Part shown: positions 1-7,219 of the stretch, one piece after another
Layout of the letters: every line of letters begins with the position of its first letter
Position numbering within the stretch: position 1 is the first letter of the stretch
Source: UBA8296 sp031581145
GTDB lineage: Bacteria; Bacteroidota; Rhodothermia; Balneolales; Balneolaceae
Direction: 5' to 3'
Assembly (NCBI GenBank): GCA_031581145.1
Contig: JAVLBP010000028.1
Location: 1-13,080, forward strand
DNA length: 13,080 nucleotides
Position numbers and translations under genes: made by a program
Notes under the pieces: generated by a model
What the model was told of the DNA's origin: nothing
The model's database searches: none
The model's input: only the letters and a program-made list of their open reading frames with translations

Positions 1-602
1 GGGGGAATCGCTTTACCAGTCTCTCATCTCACGCAACGTCTGCCAACGGTCTCGAGCAGTATGTACTAGACCATCCTGATGGTGGAAAGGACCACCCCTA
101 TGCAGGTGTCGATTGGGCATTGGGAGATATTGTCACCACGACATTAACGACAGCCAAGGGTCAAACCTTGATTCTTACCCATGACACAAATCTACCAAGA
201 CCGTATTCGCTGGGATTCAGAGTCCAGGGGGTGAAAGGACTTGCCGAATTCGACTATCATACCCGCAGAGTTTATGTGGAGGGTGTGTCGGAAAGTCATC
301 GGTGGGATCCATGGGATGGGTGGATGGAAAAATATGACCACCCCTTTTGGCAAGAGTTTGGTGAGCTTGCTGTAGGTGGGGGCCATGGAGGTATGGATTA
401 TTTTCTGGATCGCGCATTTGTGGAAAGTGTCAAGATGAATGCTCCAGCGACGATAGATGTCTATGATGCGGCTGTGATGCGAGTCATTACACCCCTTTCG
501 GAGCAATCGATTCGAGAAGGAGGAGCCCCTCAAGAAGTGCCAGATTTCACAAATGGGAAGTGGATGCATCGTGAGCCTGTTTTTGCACTTGGTCAATGGT
601 AA
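1..602 (+). CDS. GH109-type glycosidase (Gfo/Idh/MocA fold), C-terminal part
   Basis: The 5' end lies outside the window. The reading frame is open from position 3 to the TAA at 600-602 (199 residues). The visible part is the C-terminal substrate domain. It matches the GH109 pattern: the segment GDIVTTTLTTAKGQT, then THDTNLPRPYS, a glycine-rich GGGHGGMD, and DVYDAAVMRVITPLSEQS followed by PDFTNGKW. Known GH109 members are alpha-N-acetylgalactosaminidases that use a bound NAD in an oxidation, elimination, addition and reduction cycle. They are often exported, but the N-terminus that would show a signal peptide or the dinucleotide site is missing here. The next gene starts 72 bases downstream on the same strand and the one after overlaps it, so the three may form one operon for amino-sugar use. 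The family assignment is strong; the substrate is inferred, because many GH109-like oxidoreductases are untested. Confidence 0.85.
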   Translation, partial: GNRFTSLSSHATSANGLEQYVLDHPDGGKDHPYAGVDWALGDIVTTTLTTAKGQTLILTHDTNLPRPYSLGFRVQGVKGLAEFDYHTRRVYVEGVSESHRWDPWDGWMEKYDHPFWQEFGELAVGGGHGGMDYFLDRAFVESVKMNAPATIDVYDAAVMRVITPLSEQSIREGGAPQEVPDFTNGKWMHREPVFALGQW

Positions 603-674
603 TGACGCACTTTGGGTATACCTGTCGACAAATAGAGTTATTCTTATGAGTACCTGGACCTTTTAGACATTGCG

Positions 675-1583
675 ATGGCTTCACTGGTAATTTTTGCAGC
701 AGGTCTTGCGCATCGCTTTGGTGGGGATAAGCAATGGGTTGAAGTGGGCCCTCATGGGGAGCGACTATTAGACTATACTTTATACGACGCTCAAAAAGCT
801 GGCTTTACGAACGTCTTATTTGTTATACGTGAGGAAGATCAATCGTGGGTCGACCGAGTCATAAAACCTCGCTGGTCAACCTCATTGCAGATTTCCACAG
901 TGTTTCAGTCTATTGAGGACTCAACGATCAAGCGTGTCAGCTCTCAACAATTATTGAGTAGGAAAAAACCTTGGGGGACAGGTCATGCACTTCTGACAGC
1001 ACTTCGAGTCATGGATACCCCTTTTTTTGTTGCAAATGCTGATGATTATTATGGCCCAAAAGCATGGGTGCAAGCCAGCAGAGCACTTAATAGTCTCTCT
1101 TCGTCTAACATTGATGCAGTGATGATAACCTATCCATTGGAATCGACATTATCGGATCATGGCGGGGTATCTCGTGGCGTGTGTGTCTCAGATGAGCGAA
1201 ATAGACTCCTATCCATTCAAGAATACGAAGACATTTGCCTAACCGAAGAAGGAATCCGTGGAAAACATGCGAAGGATGGTGGTTACAAAGTGATGGATCC
1301 AATGGACCAAGTATCGATGAATCTTATTGGATTTCGGCATGGATTGCTTCCTCATGCCGAGAGCGTGTTTGAATCGTTTGTGCAATCGTATAATCCTGCA
1401 CAGCAAGAGGAATGCCTCATCACAGACATATTGGAGGATCTACTCTCAAAAAATATGAAGGTCATGGTAGAGCCGACTCTAAGCCAATGGATGGGTTTGA
1501 CAAGAAAACAAGATATGAGCAAGGTAATGGATCGATTACTCAAAGCTCACCAGTCAGACATCTATCCAAATGACGTTGCCTAA
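675..1583 (+). CDS. Sugar-1-phosphate nucleotidyltransferase-like protein
   Basis: This 302-residue protein has the NTP-transferase fold. The nucleotide-binding loop is at the N-terminus (FAAGLAHRFGGDKQW, residues 7-21). A KPWGTGHAL segment lies at 98-106, and the metal-binding acidic segment NADDYYG at 121-127. Members of this family join a sugar 1-phosphate to an NTP, giving a nucleotide sugar and pyrophosphate in the cytoplasm. The ATG at 675 is the only reasonable start, because it places the loop seven residues in. The closest pattern I know is a protein of about 300 residues, common in Bacteroidota, encoded beside a kinase of the phosphotransferase family. Here that kinase follows and overlaps by 14 bases, which implies translational coupling and joint action. 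The substrate is not readable from sequence; a HexNAc 1-phosphate is the contextual guess. There is no GlmU-like acetyltransferase domain. Confidence 0.83.
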   Translation: MASLVIFAAGLAHRFGGDKQWVEVGPHGERLLDYTLYDAQKAGFTNVLFVIREEDQSWVDRVIKPRWSTSLQISTVFQSIEDSTIKRVSSQQLLSRKKPWGTGHALLTALRVMDTPFFVANADDYYGPKAWVQASRALNSLSSSNIDAVMITYPLESTLSDHGGVSRGVCVSDERNRLLSIQEYEDICLTEEGIRGKHAKDGGYKVMDPMDQVSMNLIGFRHGLLPHAESVFESFVQSYNPAQQEECLITDILEDLLSKNMKVMVEPTLSQWMGLTRKQDMSKVMDRLLKAHQSDIYPNDVA

Positions 1584-2607
1584 GCCACCTCAAGAGGTCA
1601 TTCGTCAGTACTTTGGTGAAGGTGTTGATGTTCACCTCGAACCTATTGAAGTGGGCCACATTCATGGGTCATGGGTAGCAGGCAGTCGTGAATGTTCTCT
1701 ATTCATACAACGAATCAACAATTATGTTTTTGAAGATATCGAGACACTGGATCGCAATATTATATGTGTACTATCCTGTCTGAAATCGTCGTCTCATGGT
1801 CAACAGTACGACACGCTCACTCTTCAGCCCACCTTGGATGGAAAATCCATGATCGAAATCCATGGTGCGTATTGGCGAGCGTTCATCTATCAGCAGGAAC
1901 GAAAATCATGGTCACAACCACAAAACCACGCGATGGTCTCAGAAGCAGGAAGGGCGTTCGCATCCTTTGTTCAAGGTCTATCATCTCTTGAGCCCGGTGA
2001 TCTTGGGTGGACAATTAAAGATTTTCATTCGCTCCAAAAACGAATAGAGGCCCTTAAAGTGGCTCAGTCAAGGCCAATGGTAGAAGTAACCCCCGCCATT
2101 GAAAGACTTATTGACCAAGCCTTAGAACTTTCGGCAGAAGTATCCATACTGGAAGATGCAGCTTCAAAAGGAAGCCTCCTGACTAGGGTTGTACATAATG
2201 ATGCTAAACTCAATAATCTACTTTTTGACGATGATGATAACGCTCGATGCGTGGTAGATTTGGATACCGTGATGCCAGGTATCATCCATTTTGATGTAGG
2301 CGATGCACTTCGAACCATCACGCCAAGCCATGATGAGGAATCAGGGTATCATTCTATGACATTGAACCTAGAGTATTATTCCTGCTTTAAAACCGCTTAC
2401 ACCGATGGCAACTGGTTGACTAAAGTCGAATTGGAATTATTTGATCTAGCTGCACCCTATATGGCAACCATTATGGGAGTGAGATTTTTAACAGATTATC
2501 TACAAGGGGATGTCTATTTCAAGACTTCACATTCAGATCAAAATCTAAAGCGGGCAAATAACCAGTTACATCTTGCGACTCTTTTTTTAGAAATCCCTTT
2601 GCCTTAA
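1570..2607 (+). CDS. APH/NahK-like sugar kinase
   Basis: This 345-residue phosphotransferase of the aminoglycoside-phosphotransferase fold resembles N-acetylhexosamine 1-kinase (NahK). The N-lobe carries the FIQRINNYVF segment (residues 45-54) typical of NahK relatives. The catalytic loop is VVHNDAKLNN (207-216), with catalytic base Asp211 and metal ligand Asn216. The second metal motif is VDLDTVMPG (229-237). The likely reaction is ATP-dependent phosphorylation of a hexosamine at C1, feeding the nucleotidyltransferase encoded just upstream. Its ATG lies inside the end of that gene, in a different frame (14-base overlap). Relatives in Bacteroidota have often been mislabelled as mucin-desulfating sulfatase; nothing here looks like a sulfatase. 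AmgK, a muramate/GlcNAc kinase of cell-wall recycling, has the same fold and cannot be excluded. The gene ends 4 bases from the stop of the convergent dksA-like gene, with no terminator visible between them. Confidence 0.85.
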   Translation: MTLPKPPQEVIRQYFGEGVDVHLEPIEVGHIHGSWVAGSRECSLFIQRINNYVFEDIETLDRNIICVLSCLKSSSHGQQYDTLTLQPTLDGKSMIEIHGAYWRAFIYQQERKSWSQPQNHAMVSEAGRAFASFVQGLSSLEPGDLGWTIKDFHSLQKRIEALKVAQSRPMVEVTPAIERLIDQALELSAEVSILEDAASKGSLLTRVVHNDAKLNNLLFDDDDNARCVVDLDTVMPGIIHFDVGDALRTITPSHDEESGYHSMTLNLEYYSCFKTAYTDGNWLTKVELELFDLAAPYMATIMGVRFLTDYLQGDVYFKTSHSDQNLKRANNQLHLATLFLEIPLP

Positions 2608-2611
2608 AGAG

Positions 2612-2947
2612 CTACCTCGCGCATGAAATACACTTTGAAGACTCAGGCATGGACATGATACGACCTATGGGGATGGCTTGGCCACACTTGACACATTTAC
2701 CAAACGCGTCCGTACCAATCTTTTCTGCCATTCTCTCTAGCTTGGATAATCTAACCTCAGCCTGTCTCAGAGAGAGCTCCATGACCGATTTATTGTTAAT
2801 CGCATCCATTCTGGACACTCTGCCATATGCATCGTCTGGAGCAACAGGCTTTGCAGCCTCTTTATACCCCTGTATTGAGCCTTTTAGCGCCTCAATTTCT
2901 TTGTGATAGAAATCACGCAACTCCTCTTGTGTTGGGTTTTTGTCCAT
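2612..2947 (-). CDS. DksA/TraR-family C4 zinc-finger protein
   Basis: This 111-residue protein has a charged, helical N-terminal two thirds (probable coiled coil, residues about 6-78) and a C-terminal zinc finger. The four cysteines are Cys85, Cys88, Cys106 and Cys109, in the pattern C-x2-C-x17-C-x2-C. The order and spacing fit the TraR/DksA family, whose members insert a coiled coil into the RNA polymerase secondary channel and change promoter choice, often together with ppGpp. It is shorter than E. coli DksA (151 residues), and the acidic tip motif of DksA is not obvious, so it may be a TraR-like or divergent DksA-like protein. It lies 57 bases downstream of the amylase gene on the same strand and could be read from the same transcript. 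The N-terminal MDKNPTQEEL fits a cytoplasmic start. Confidence 0.85.
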   Translation of the reverse strand: MDKNPTQEELRDFYHKEIEALKGSIQGYKEAAKPVAPDDAYGRVSRMDAINNKSVMELSLRQAEVRLSKLERMAEKIGTDAFGKCVKCGQAIPIGRIMSMPESSKCISCAR

Positions 2948-3004
2948 GCAATTAAATCTAGTCCACCGCTTTGCACATCAATCCATGACACAGATTCTGG
3001 CCAA

Positions 3005-4933
3005 TCATTCCAATTCAAGAATTAATGCTTGTCTTGGAGGGGCTTCCATTGAAGAATCGAGCGAAAACACCTCATCTGTCAGTACATCTTTACCTACTGA
3101 ATATCCTTGCAATCTTTCTTGCATCTGTTTCATATCTAAGGGAACGGCAGACTCACTTTTGTTCAGCACCACCATGATCGATTCATTCTCATTGTATCGG
3201 AAAAACACATAAACCCCATCATGCTTGGGAGCAAAATGCATCATCTTTCCATGGTGGATGACATCGGCATCTTTTCTCCAATTCAGTAATTTCCTCGTAA
3301 AATTCTGAATCTCTGCCTCGACAGTGTTTAACCCATTTCCTTCTAAGGCATTCACCTGATCACCTGGCCATCCTCCTGGAAAATCCCTGCGAATTTCACC
3401 ATGGCCATGCGGAGGAAGGCTCTCCATCGCAATTTCTGTACCATAGTATATTTGTGGGATACCCCGCGTCGTCAAAATGTAGGTCAAGCCCATTTTGAAA
3501 AGCTCTGTATCTCCATCAACTTGCTGGATAAAACGTTCCATATCGTGATTATCGGGGAATACGACTAAGTTCATGGGGTCAGGATAGAGGTAGTCCAAAG
3601 ACATTAGTTCGTATAACTCAACCCAACCTGCGTCCCAATTTTCATCCTTTGTAAGGGCATCCACTAAGGTCACTTGCATTGGAAAGTCCATCAAGCTCGG
3701 CAGGCAGGATTCAAAGTCTTTGGGCACAATCCCACCTTGTTGCCATTTGGCTGTGATCAATGGATTTACTCCCCATTCTTCGCCAACAATATTAAATGAA
3801 GGATATTCTTCCATCACGCGGCAAGTCCATTCGGTTAAAAACTCTTTAGAAACATAAGGGTGTGTATCGTGGCGAATGCCTGCTAATCCAGCATACTCAA
3901 TCCACCACAGTGAATTTGTAATGAGATAGTCGGCCAAAAGTGGGTGATCTTGGTTTAGATCTGGCATAGTGGGTACAAACCATCCATCGGTAAAAAGTTT
4001 TGTGTCGTATTCAGAGGCATAGGGATCCGTTAGCGATGTGCGACGATGGTTTGTCATTTGGTAATCCTCTACAGATGCCTCTTGTTGATAATGGACCCAA
4101 TCCGGGGAAGGGGGGTCCATCATCCACCAATGATTGGAGCCTGAATGGTTCATAATTTGATCCATGATGAGCTTAATCCCTCTTTTTTTCGCTTCCAGAC
4201 TCAGGGTTTGATACAGTTCATTACTTCCATATCGAGGATCAGTTTTGTAATAATCAGTTGTTGCATACCCGTGGTAAGAGCTTTGATCCATGGCATTTTC
4301 GAGCACAGGATTTAACCATAGGGCCGTAAAGCCCATATCTTTGATGTAATCTAACCGTTGAATGATGCCCTCGATATCCCCACCGTGTCGCCCATAGGGA
4401 TCATCTCGGTTAAATGAGTCGACATATTCTGGATGAGAATCATTACTTGGATCACCATTCACGAATCGATCTGGGGTGATGAGATAGATGACATCTTCAG
4501 TGTTAAATCCTTCCCGAGTACTTGAATTTGGCTCTCTAGCCAGCAAAGGATAAGAAACAGAAAATGACTCTTTTGCGTCCGACACATGCTCGAATACAAT
4601 ATTTACAGTTCCTGGAGCTGCCTCAATTGTAGTCGAAACATCAAGAAACAGATAGTTTGAATTTGTAGTTGTTGAAGTCTGGTGTAGGTTGAGATTTTTT
4701 GATGGTATAGTCACCTCATACTCAGCAATATCTTCTCCATACACCATAATTTGGAAGGATGGGTCATTGAACCCTATCCACCAATTTGAAGGCTCCAATC
4801 GTGTGATTTGAGAGGGAAGTGATTGGGCATCAATGCTTTGCGCTTGAACCTGAGGTGCTGTTACTGTTTGAAGAATAAGCAGTAAAAAGAGGCTTCCAAC
4901 AAGTTGATTCAATGTACGTGTCCTATATTTCAT
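3005..4933 (-). CDS. Exported GH13 amylase, cyclomaltodextrinase/neopullulanase type
   Basis: This is a 642-residue secreted alpha-amylase family enzyme. Residues 1-32 are a signal peptide (basic start, LVGSLFLLLIL core, likely cut after VQA at residue 31). There is no lipobox, so it is probably periplasmic or released. An N-terminal beta domain (about 40-135) resembles the cyclomaltodextrinase N domain. The barrel runs from about 145 to 545 and carries the GH13 regions: DQIMNH (258-263), MPDLN (323-327), GIRHD with nucleophile Asp356, GEEW with acid Glu385, and FPDNHD with Asp464. A C-terminal beta domain follows. MPDLN is the fifth-region sequence described for members between the oligo-1,6-glucosidase (QPDLN) and neopullulanase (MPKLN) groups. 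It likely hydrolyses alpha-1,4 (and perhaps alpha-1,6) glucans or cyclodextrins. I chose the ATG at 4933 over an in-frame TTG three codons earlier. Confidence 0.92.
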   Translation of the reverse strand: MKYRTRTLNQLVGSLFLLLILQTVTAPQVQAQSIDAQSLPSQITRLEPSNWWIGFNDPSFQIMVYGEDIAEYEVTIPSKNLNLHQTSTTTNSNYLFLDVSTTIEAAPGTVNIVFEHVSDAKESFSVSYPLLAREPNSSTREGFNTEDVIYLITPDRFVNGDPSNDSHPEYVDSFNRDDPYGRHGGDIEGIIQRLDYIKDMGFTALWLNPVLENAMDQSSYHGYATTDYYKTDPRYGSNELYQTLSLEAKKRGIKLIMDQIMNHSGSNHWWMMDPPSPDWVHYQQEASVEDYQMTNHRRTSLTDPYASEYDTKLFTDGWFVPTMPDLNQDHPLLADYLITNSLWWIEYAGLAGIRHDTHPYVSKEFLTEWTCRVMEEYPSFNIVGEEWGVNPLITAKWQQGGIVPKDFESCLPSLMDFPMQVTLVDALTKDENWDAGWVELYELMSLDYLYPDPMNLVVFPDNHDMERFIQQVDGDTELFKMGLTYILTTRGIPQIYYGTEIAMESLPPHGHGEIRRDFPGGWPGDQVNALEGNGLNTVEAEIQNFTRKLLNWRKDADVIHHGKMMHFAPKHDGVYVFFRYNENESIMVVLNKSESAVPLDMKQMQERLQGYSVGKDVLTDEVFSLDSSMEAPPRQALILELE

Positions 4934-5070
4934 AGATGACAAATTAGGGTTTCAAGGTGAGGTAAGAGTCAGGATTTCCAAAAATCGGTATGGTACTATG
5001 TGTAATATGGTGATGTGTTGTGTGCTAAACAATTGAAAAGCTATATTACTGACAATACCGTTTTGAATAA

Positions 5071-5077
5071 TAATTTG
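5071..5077 (+). promoter_or_regulatory. Possible promoter for the DUF1835 gene
   Basis: TAATTTG at 5071-5077 lies 17 bases before the ATG at 5095. A CTGACA (5049-5054) lies 16 bases upstream of it, which would suit a -35/-10 pair. The same seven-base string occurs upstream of susC and the cupin gene. It is one base short of the TAnnTTTG element known from Bacteroides, so this is only a candidate. Confidence 0.3.
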
Positions 5078-5094
5078 TACCTCATACGTTTTGA

Positions 5095-5853
5095 ATGGCA
5101 AGTGACTTTATCCATATACTCAATGGTGATTCACTGTTGCACCAGTTTCCAACTCAAATAAAAGGCCGCAAAATTGTTATGAGGGAGTGTCTAATGGATG
5201 GCCCTGTCGCGGCTAGCCTCGAGCAAGACCTTGACCTTTTCTATAAAGACAGAGTGACCTTTTTGAGTGCTCTAACCGACACAAACATCTCGAAGGAGAG
5301 TTACACAAAGGAGGTTGGAGGCTTGTTTGGGATGATTCAGTACTCGATTGATCATGCAAATTTAGTTTTATGGTTTGAGCATGACCTTTTTTGTCAAGCC
5401 AATTGTTGGTGTATTCTATGGTTGATAACAAAAAGTTCCTGTGACGCGGTAACCGTCTGGATGGTACACCCTAAGGAGGAAGCGCCTTACAGTTTTGCAG
5501 CACATACGACGCAGGAATTAGTCCAAGCATTTGATCATGCTCAACCCGTTAAAGAGATAGACCAACTAGCTCAACTCTGGCCCGCATATTGTAATCAAGA
5601 CAATCAAGGCTTAGTCACATTAGCTCATAAATTAAAATCGACCTATCCATTTTTAATGCCAGCAATTCAAGCCCATCTAGATCGGCACCCAACGGATGAA
5701 TCCCCTGGGCGACCGATCCAAACACTCATGCAGATAAAACAGTCTAGCCCTGAGGCGAGCTTTGGCGAGATTTTCCAAGAGTTTAGCAGGAGGGAGGGTA
5801 TCTACGGAATGGGAGATCTTCAGGTTAAACAGTTATTACAATCAGAACTTTAA
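5095..5853 (+). CDS. DUF1835 domain-containing protein
   Basis: This is a 252-residue cytoplasmic protein of unknown function. Its first part shows the DUF1835 hallmarks: FIHILNGDSL (residues 5-14), KIVMRECLMDGPV (26-38) and LWFEHDLFCQ (92-101). The second half is less conserved and helical. No signal peptide or membrane segment is visible. It starts a rightward unit, with an oxidoreductase gene 11 bases downstream, and lies divergently from the amylase gene across 161 bases. The conserved GD, REC and EHD residues look like an active or binding site, but no reaction can be assigned. The ATG at 5095 sets the conserved HILNGDS motif six residues in, which supports the start. Confidence 0.8.
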   Translation: MASDFIHILNGDSLLHQFPTQIKGRKIVMRECLMDGPVAASLEQDLDLFYKDRVTFLSALTDTNISKESYTKEVGGLFGMIQYSIDHANLVLWFEHDLFCQANCWCILWLITKSSCDAVTVWMVHPKEEAPYSFAAHTTQELVQAFDHAQPVKEIDQLAQLWPAYCNQDNQGLVTLAHKLKSTYPFLMPAIQAHLDRHPTDESPGRPIQTLMQIKQSSPEASFGEIFQEFSRREGIYGMGDLQVKQLLQSEL

Positions 5854-5864
5854 ATTTTTCTTAC

Positions 5865-6941
5865 ATGAATCCTATACGAATACTGACCGTTGGTGCTGGC
5901 AACATGGGGCGATCGCACGCACTTGCATACAACGACAATCCAGGATTTGAGGTCGTTGGTGTGTGTACGCGTACCGCTGAATCAAGAGCCCGACTACTGT
6001 CTGAACTACCCGAGGGAATTGCGGAGTACGACGACTTTGAGAGGGCACTTATTGAATTGGCCCCTGACGCTGTATGTGTCGCAAGTTACCCAGACACACA
6101 CTTTCTATATACAAAGCTCGCACTAAAAGCAGGATGTCATGTTTTTACCGAAAAACCTCTTGCTGAAACTGTGGATCAATGTCGTGAACTTGTTGATCTT
6201 GCCAAATCCAAAGGCAAGGCGCTTGTTGTTGGGTATATATTGCGCCAACACCCTAGCTGGATAAAATTTGTTGAAATTGCGAAAACACTCGGTAGCCCTC
6301 TAGTGATGCGTATGAATCTTAATCAACAGTCTTATGGCCAACAATGGGAAACCCATAAACAGTTACTGTCTTCCGTGTCACCGATTGTAGATTGCGGCGT
6401 GCATTACATTGATGTGATGTGTCAAATCACCGGCTCAAAACCTGTGAAGGTTTCAGGCGTAGGAGCTCAACTCTCAGATGAGCTCCCTCCTGAAAATATT
6501 AACTATGGCCACTTGCAGGTAACTTTTGAAGACGGCAGTGTCGGGTGGTACGAAGCAGGGTGGGGGCCAATGATGAGTGAAACTGCGTTTTTTGTCAAAG
6601 ATGTGATTGGGCCCAATGGGAGTGTGTCTATCGTGGCAACTGAGGCTGCTGCTCGGGGACAGTCCTCATCAATCGACGCTCATACCCAAACAGAACAACT
6701 CTTGGTACATAAAAGCCGAGTGAATGAATCTGGTAGCCTAGAACAGGATGATGAACTCCTTGCGTTGGATGATGAACCAGATCATGATGAACTGTGTCGT
6801 AGGGAACAAGAGTTCTTTTTAAAAGGCATCCGAGGCGAGATAGATCTAACAGAGCATCAAAATAGTGCCATTCGATCCACTGAAGTTGTTTTGGCCTCTG
6901 ACCAGTCTTTCAGAGAAGGGCGGACAGTTAAATTATTCTAA
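5865..6941 (+). CDS. Gfo/Idh/MocA-family NAD(P)-dependent oxidoreductase
   Basis: This 358-residue oxidoreductase has a Rossmann N-domain with the dinucleotide motif GAGNMG (residues 10-15), a conserved EKP (96-98) and a C-terminal substrate domain. The segment VDCGVHYIDV (175-184) carries the family's Asp-x3-His pair, Asp176 and His180. Such enzymes oxidise or reduce sugars, polyols or inositols using NAD(P). No secretion signal is visible, so it should be cytoplasmic. It begins 11 bases after the DUF1835 gene and probably shares its transcript. The C-terminal stretch 275-315 is unusually acidic (runs of D and E). Which sugar it acts on cannot be told from the sequence. It is a different lineage from the GH109-type gene at the left edge, lacking the GHGGMD motif seen there. 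Confidence 0.85.
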   Translation: MNPIRILTVGAGNMGRSHALAYNDNPGFEVVGVCTRTAESRARLLSELPEGIAEYDDFERALIELAPDAVCVASYPDTHFLYTKLALKAGCHVFTEKPLAETVDQCRELVDLAKSKGKALVVGYILRQHPSWIKFVEIAKTLGSPLVMRMNLNQQSYGQQWETHKQLLSSVSPIVDCGVHYIDVMCQITGSKPVKVSGVGAQLSDELPPENINYGHLQVTFEDGSVGWYEAGWGPMMSETAFFVKDVIGPNGSVSIVATEAAARGQSSSIDAHTQTEQLLVHKSRVNESGSLEQDDELLALDDEPDHDELCRREQEFFLKGIRGEIDLTEHQNSAIRSTEVVLASDQSFREGRTVKLF

Positions 6942-7125
6942 TTATTCATTACAAGACAAAAGCACAACTGATCGGGGGGCATTCACTAACCTTAATCTCT
7001 GAAATTATTGGTGTTTACAAATCCGTATTGCTTTTTCTTGCCGATCGGGTAACACTATTCATCAACTCATTGACCAGTAATTAGTGTAAAAGGATTATAA
7101 ACTTCACGACCGCTAACTGCTGAGA
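6942..7125. other. Intergenic stretch with two GATCGG sites
   Basis: This non-coding gap lies between the oxidoreductase stop and the susD terminator. It holds CTGATCGG at 6968-6975 and the perfect palindrome CCGATCGG at 7041-7048, 73 bases apart. No gene or convincing promoter was seen, and no terminator for the rightward oxidoreductase gene was recognised. Confidence 0.3.
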
Positions 7126-7161
7126 TAAGAAATAAAAGCCTCACTATTAAATAATGAGGCT
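7126..7161 (-). terminator. Intrinsic terminator of the susC-susD operon
   Basis: Read on the minus strand, AGCCTCA and TGAGGCT (7161-7155 and 7143-7137) form a perfect 7-bp stem around an AT-rich loop of 11 bases. The stem is followed directly by TTTTATTTCTTAT. It lies about 60 bases after the susD stop codon. The U-rich tail lies only on this side, so it should mainly stop leftward transcription. Confidence 0.8.
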
Positions 7162-7219
7162 ATCAGGTTGTTCTTGCGTCATGCACAAATCACATAGATA
7201 CGATAATAGTGTATATTCC

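Noticed and set aside
192..596. 134-residue open frame on the minus strand
   Set aside because: It is the antisense of the GH109 coding frame, which has clear family motifs; the minus-strand product has no recognisable features.
675..2607. MurU/AmgK cell-wall recycling pair
   Set aside because: The folds agree, but the nucleotidyltransferase (302 residues) is longer than typical MurU and the GH109 neighbour points to other hexosamines. It is kept only as an alternative.
4934..4942. TTG start three codons before the amylase ATG
   Set aside because: The ATG at 4933 begins a normal signal peptide, and nothing favours the rarer codon.
5908..5916. GCGATCGC octamer
   Set aside because: A single copy inside a coding region; it resembles the cyanobacterial HIP1 repeat only by chance.
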